17,476 nt of DNA from a bacterium (lineage in GTDB: Bacteria; Patescibacteriota; Minisyncoccia; Minisyncoccales; UBA10102): the NCBI GenBank assembly GCA_030699255.1, contig JAUYJR010000019.1, positions 1 through 17,476 of the forward strand, written 5' to 3'. Shown here piece by piece: positions 14,686 to 17,476 of the stretch. Every line of letters begins with the position of its first letter. Within the stretch, counting starts at the first letter, position 1. The translations under genes were made by a program, and so were the position numbers. A model generated the notes under the pieces. The model was not told the DNA's origin. It worked only from the letters and a program-made list of their open reading frames with translations, and did not search any database.

Positions 14686-15056
14686 GCAACCAATCTACCA
14701 TTCTGATTATTGAAGACGACCCCACGCTTGGAGAGCTTCTCTCAACGCACATGAACAAAAAAGGAATTCCGTTTGAGCTTGTCACGGAAGGAGGGAAAGG
14801 ACTTGCAAAAGCAGAGCAGTGCAATCCCGCGCTAATTATTCTTGACCTCTTACTGCCTGATATGAGCGGATACGAGGTTCTTGAGCAACTCAAGAACCGC
14901 CCGAGTCTCTCATTAATTCCCGTAATTATACTTTCAAATCTCTCCCAAGAAGACGAGAAGCGCAGCGCACTGGCATTGGGAGCAAGGGATTTTTTGGTAA
15001 AATCCGAAGTGGATTTAGACAGAGTAGTTGAGGTAATTGGCGCAATTATTCGTTGA
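14682..15056 (+). CDS. Single-domain response regulator coupled to murG
   Basis: This 124-residue protein is a lone CheY-like receiver. The acidic pocket E11/D12/D13, phospho-acceptor D55 in IILDLLLPD, switch residue S85 (ILSN) and K107 (LVKS) are intact. There is no output domain. Its ATG shares ATGA with the murG stop, so it is translated as the last gene of murD-ftsW-murG. This placement suggests that it reports to, or is produced in step with, lipid II synthesis and septal growth; that link is inferred from position only. It resembles the 7004 receiver in build, but the two differ enough in sequence not to be a recent duplicate. gltX follows 52 nt later. Confidence 0.9.
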   Translation: MSNQSTILIIEDDPTLGELLSTHMNKKGIPFELVTEGGKGLAKAEQCNPALIILDLLLPDMSGYEVLEQLKNRPSLSLIPVIILSNLSQEDEKRSALALGARDFLVKSEVDLDRVVEVIGAIIR

Positions 15057-15081
15057 ATATTGCCTAAAAGAATGATAGGGT
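15053..15081 (+). promoter_or_regulatory. Possible promoter of gltX
   Basis: TTGAAT (15053-15058), 17-nt spacer, TAGGGT (15076-15081). The -35 overlaps the stop of the receiver gene and the -10 is poor, so read-through from the murD unit is equally possible. Confidence 0.3.
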
Positions 15082-15108
15082 AACGCTAGAGATTTCACAC
15101 CTTCAAAT

Positions 15109-16560
15109 ATGGAAGAAATACGCACACGGTTCGCGCCTTCTCCTACGGGCCCTCTCCACATGGGAAGTGTGAGAACGGCGCTCTTTAACTACCTCTTTGC
15201 AAGAAACAATGGAGGGAAGTTTTACTTGCGTATTGAAGACACTGACAAAGAACGATCTCTCCCCAAATGGGAGAAAGATATTTTATCCAGCCTCCAATGG
15301 CTTGGCCTCTCCTGGGATGAAAAAACTGTTCGCCAATCTGATCGCATTTCGCTCTATGAGAAACAACTGCAATTACTCCTGGAGCAGAAAAAGGCATACC
15401 ACTGCTTCTGCACCAGAGAAGAGCTTGATGCTCAACATCAGTCTTTGGTGAGCAACGGAGAAGCTCCAAGATACCTGGGAACATGTAGAGCACTTTCTCA
15501 AGAAGAACAGCAAGAGAAAATACAAAGAGGAGAGAAGTCGGTGATTCGATTTATAGTAGAAGAGAAACGCCTTCACTTCCATGACCTTATACGCGGAAAG
15601 GTGGAGTTTAATACGGCCCTCATGGGAGATATTGTGATTGCAAAGGATCTCCAAACTCCTCTTTACAATTTTGTTGTGGTGGTTGATGACCATGATATGG
15701 ACATCACTCATGTTGTGCGAGGAGAAGACCATATTCCCAATACGCCAAAACAAATACTCATACAGGAAGCCCTTGGATGTAAGCCGGTTTTATACGCCCA
15801 CCTTCCTCTCATTCTTGCTGAAGATCGCACAAAACTAAGTAAAAGACATGGAGACAACTCGGTAACACGGTTCAGAAAAGAAGGGTACCTACCTGAAGCA
15901 ATTCTGAATTTCCTTGCCCTTCTTGGGTGGAACCCCGGAACAGATAGAGAAATATTCTCTCTTGAGGAGCTTGTGAAAGAATTTTCATTGGAGCGCATCC
16001 AAAAAGGAGGAGCAATGTTTAACATCCAAAGGCTCAACTGGGTGAACTCTTCATATATTAGACAGATGAGCACCCCAAATCTTGCAAAAGCCTGTTTCCC
16101 GCACCTAAGGGAAGCCGGACTTGTTTCTGATGATATTCAAAACATGGAAATTGTTGAAAAGGCTGTGTCTCTCTACAAGGAACGCTTGCAGAAACTCTCT
16201 GATATTTCAGATCTTGCAGACTTCTTCTTTCTTAAAAAACTTACGTATCAAAAAGAGATCCTCTTTTGGAAAGAAGCATCTCAAGATGAAACACTCTACT
16301 CTCTGCAAAAATCTTTTGAGTTGCTTTCCTCTCTTCCCGAATCGTCTTGGAACGAAGAAGTGCTTGGGGATCTTATGCTCAAGGAGGCGGAAAAAGAGAA
16401 GAACAGGGGATACCTCCTCTGGCCTCTCCGAGTTGCCCTTACAGGAAAGAAGGCTTCCGCCGGACCATTTGAAGTTGCCTCTGCTCTTGGGAAAGAGCTC
16501 ACATTGCAACGAATTCAAGAAGCGGTAGATATGTTGCAACAGGGTGGAGAAGGGGAGTAG
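15109..16560 (+). CDS. gltX: Glutamyl-tRNA synthetase
   Basis: GltX is a class I synthetase that charges tRNA-Glu. The 483-residue protein has the usual bacterial length. It shows RFAPSPTGPLHMGS (7-20, the HIGH-type signature), FYLRIEDTDKERS (38-50), LYNFVVVVDDHDMDITHVVRGEDH (about 185-208) and the KMSKS-type loop KLSKRHG (242-248), followed by the typical LNFLALLGWNPG block. The region C99-x-C101 ... C126 resembles the zinc site of some GluRS, but the fourth ligand is not obvious. A C-terminal helical anticodon-binding part ends with FEVASALGKE. No strong Shine-Dalgarno lies before the ATG. If glutaminyl-tRNA is made by transamidation here, this enzyme may also charge tRNA-Gln, but discriminating ability cannot be judged from what I see. 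Confidence 0.95.
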   Translation: MEEIRTRFAPSPTGPLHMGSVRTALFNYLFARNNGGKFYLRIEDTDKERSLPKWEKDILSSLQWLGLSWDEKTVRQSDRISLYEKQLQLLLEQKKAYHCFCTREELDAQHQSLVSNGEAPRYLGTCRALSQEEQQEKIQRGEKSVIRFIVEEKRLHFHDLIRGKVEFNTALMGDIVIAKDLQTPLYNFVVVVDDHDMDITHVVRGEDHIPNTPKQILIQEALGCKPVLYAHLPLILAEDRTKLSKRHGDNSVTRFRKEGYLPEAILNFLALLGWNPGTDREIFSLEELVKEFSLERIQKGGAMFNIQRLNWVNSSYIRQMSTPNLAKACFPHLREAGLVSDDIQNMEIVEKAVSLYKERLQKLSDISDLADFFFLKKLTYQKEILFWKEASQDETLYSLQKSFELLSSLPESSWNEEVLGDLMLKEAEKEKNRGYLLWPLRVALTGKKASAGPFEVASALGKELTLQRIQEAVDMLQQGGEGE

Positions 16561-16565
16561 TACGC

Positions 16566-16907
16566 ATGAAATACATCATATTTTTTCTTCTCTGTTTCTT
16601 TCTCCTCACGGCAGCCCCTCGGGCGGAAGCATCTTCTTTTGATATTATCTCTCAACCTTTTCAAATAGTATGGCAAAAGACCACTTCTTGGATTTCTAAA
16701 ACCTCACAAAAAATTCGCCTGTTTTATATAGAACGGAGAGCCATTGCGGAAGGGGAATTTGAGCGCAAACAGGAAGAGTTAAAAGAAGAGGTAAAACAGG
16801 AGGCACTAAAAGCAGCTCAAGGAGCGTGGGAGAAATTTTGGAACAACGTGTGGAATAGTATTCAACAAAATATCACAAAAATACTTGAGAGCATGAGACC
16901 TGAGTGA
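16566..16907 (+). CDS. Small secreted or periplasmic hypothetical protein with coiled coil
   Basis: This 113-residue protein begins with a clear signal peptide: K2, a hydrophobic core at about 4-16 and an AEA-like cleavage site near residue 22. The mature part is helical and highly charged (residues about 55-90, rich in E, K, Q and A), suggesting a coiled coil, followed by an amphipathic W-rich stretch WEKFWNNVWNSIQQNITKIL. No family is recognised. It starts 5 nt after the gltX stop and has a purine-rich AAGGGGAG just upstream, so it is co-transcribed with gltX. No terminator is seen immediately after its stop; the inverted-repeat region follows. Confidence 0.75.
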   Translation: MKYIIFFLLCFFLLTAAPRAEASSFDIISQPFQIVWQKTTSWISKTSQKIRLFYIERRAIAEGEFERKQEELKEEVKQEALKAAQGAWEKFWNNVWNSIQQNITKILESMRPE

Positions 16908-16952
16908 AAGCTTAGTCTCCTCCACATCGGGTAGCGAAACAATTTAAACTCC

Positions 16953-17021
16953 GAGCATATACTTTCAGAAGAGAACGCCATAAAATTCTGCTTGCAAACG
17001 TCCTTCTGAAAACATACGCTC
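16953..17021. repeat. Imperfect hairpin upstream of the large inverted repeat
   Basis: A perfect 9-bp stem (16963-16971 with 17003-17011) extends outward as 16953-16962 with 17012-17021, in which seven of ten positions pair. The loop is 31 nt. The rest of 16908-16952 shows nothing I can name. The hairpin ends 3 nt before the large inverted repeat starts. Confidence 0.55.
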
Positions 17022-17024
17022 TGC

Positions 17025-17476
17025 GTTAACAAAGCATGACTTCCTCACTTGCAACGGAGAGAGTATGCCTTTGCAAGATGGCCCTGAAGCACGACGGTGC
17101 GAAGCGCAAGGCTAAGACCCCAGAGCACACATTACAATCACTTGAGCACGGTATAGGGTACTCGTATTGGAGGCGCAAGGAGTGAAACGTATCTGACGAT
17201 ACGTGAGCTCCGTGGCAACGAACAAGACGGGTGCCCTATACCGTGTCCCTCAGGGAAAGCTCAAGAATGGCTGATTTCTTCGTTTCCCCTCCTTGCGGTA
17301 GCTGTGCTACCGCTTCGTTGGCTCAACATTGAACTCATCTCATTCTTGAGCTTCTCAATGTGATTGTAATGTGTGCTCTGGGGTCTTAGCCTTGCGCTTC
17401 GCACCGTCGTGCTTCAGGGCCATCTTGCAAAGGCATACTCTCTCCGTTGCAAGTGAGGAAGTCATGCTTTGTTAAC
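17025..17476. repeat. Large nested inverted repeat with 117-bp perfect arms and branched head
   Basis: Arms 17025-17141 and 17360-17476 are perfect reverse complements over 117 bp, each bounded by GTTAAC on the outside. After one unpaired base (17359) the stem goes on for 5 bp (17142-17146 with 17354-17358). The 207-nt head has two branches. Branch one pairs 17147-17165 with 17227-17245 over 19 positions, with two G-U type pairs, and carries an inner hairpin (17187-17193 with 17198-17204). Branch two pairs 17257-17269 with 17341-17353 over 13 bp and carries a perfect 8-bp hairpin (17295-17302 with 17306-17313). No ORF of size is present. The element reaches exactly the last base of the window. 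Its nature is unknown: transposable palindrome, structured RNA or replication-related structure. Confidence 0.88.

Noticed and set aside
17025..17476. CRISPR array, tRNA cluster, tmRNA, RNase P RNA or group II intron
   Set aside because: No regularly spaced direct repeats, no T-loop signature, and none of the conserved core motifs of these RNAs are seen.

Overview
The window looks like a piece of a small-genome Candidate Phyla Radiation (Patescibacteria, most likely Parcubacteria-like) chromosome. This is inferred from gene style, not from a marker gene. The signs are tightly packed genes with 3-17 nt gaps or overlaps, a seven-plus-TM histidine kinase with free-standing receiver domains, an aspartyl-tRNA synthetase without the GAD insertion, a divergent MraY, and several promoters whose predicted transcription start falls almost on the start codon. 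TGA is used as an ordinary stop (murG, dac-like, 14682 receiver), so the genetic code is standard bacterial.

Layout. 1-816 is the 3' part of murC, closed by a strong intrinsic terminator. 892-1221 is a small unknown ORF that converges on a GNAT acetyltransferase (minus strand, GTG start at 1883); they share a bidirectional terminator. 2167-3576 holds a 7TM membrane protein and a PlsC-type acyltransferase. 3623-6502 holds an alpha-oxoamine synthase-like PLP enzyme and a multi-TM histidine kinase. 6570-6815 (minus) is a stand-alone GreA/GreB C-terminal domain. 7004-7369 is a single-domain receiver. 7428-10930 is aspS, a D,D-carboxypeptidase and mraY. 10972-11112 is a structured palindromic non-coding element. 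11141-15056 is murD-ftsW-murG plus a second single-domain receiver, all overlapping. 15109-16907 is gltX and a small secreted protein. 16908-17476 is non-coding and dominated by a large nested inverted repeat.

How the genes fit together. MraY, MurC, MurD, MurG, FtsW and the carboxypeptidase cover much of the lipid I/II pathway, its polymerisation at the septum and trimming of the peptide. The dcw cluster is broken up: murC lies about 10 kb away from murD, and aspS shares a transcription unit with mraY. The kinase and the two receivers may form a split phosphorelay, one arm of which is translationally coupled to murG. The acyltransferase and the oxoamine synthase suggest local membrane-lipid chemistry.

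The most unusual parts are two non-coding elements, at 10972-11112 and 17025-17476. Both have a perfect inverted-repeat closing stem (19 bp and 117 bp) topped by a two-branched head. The second one runs exactly to the window edge.
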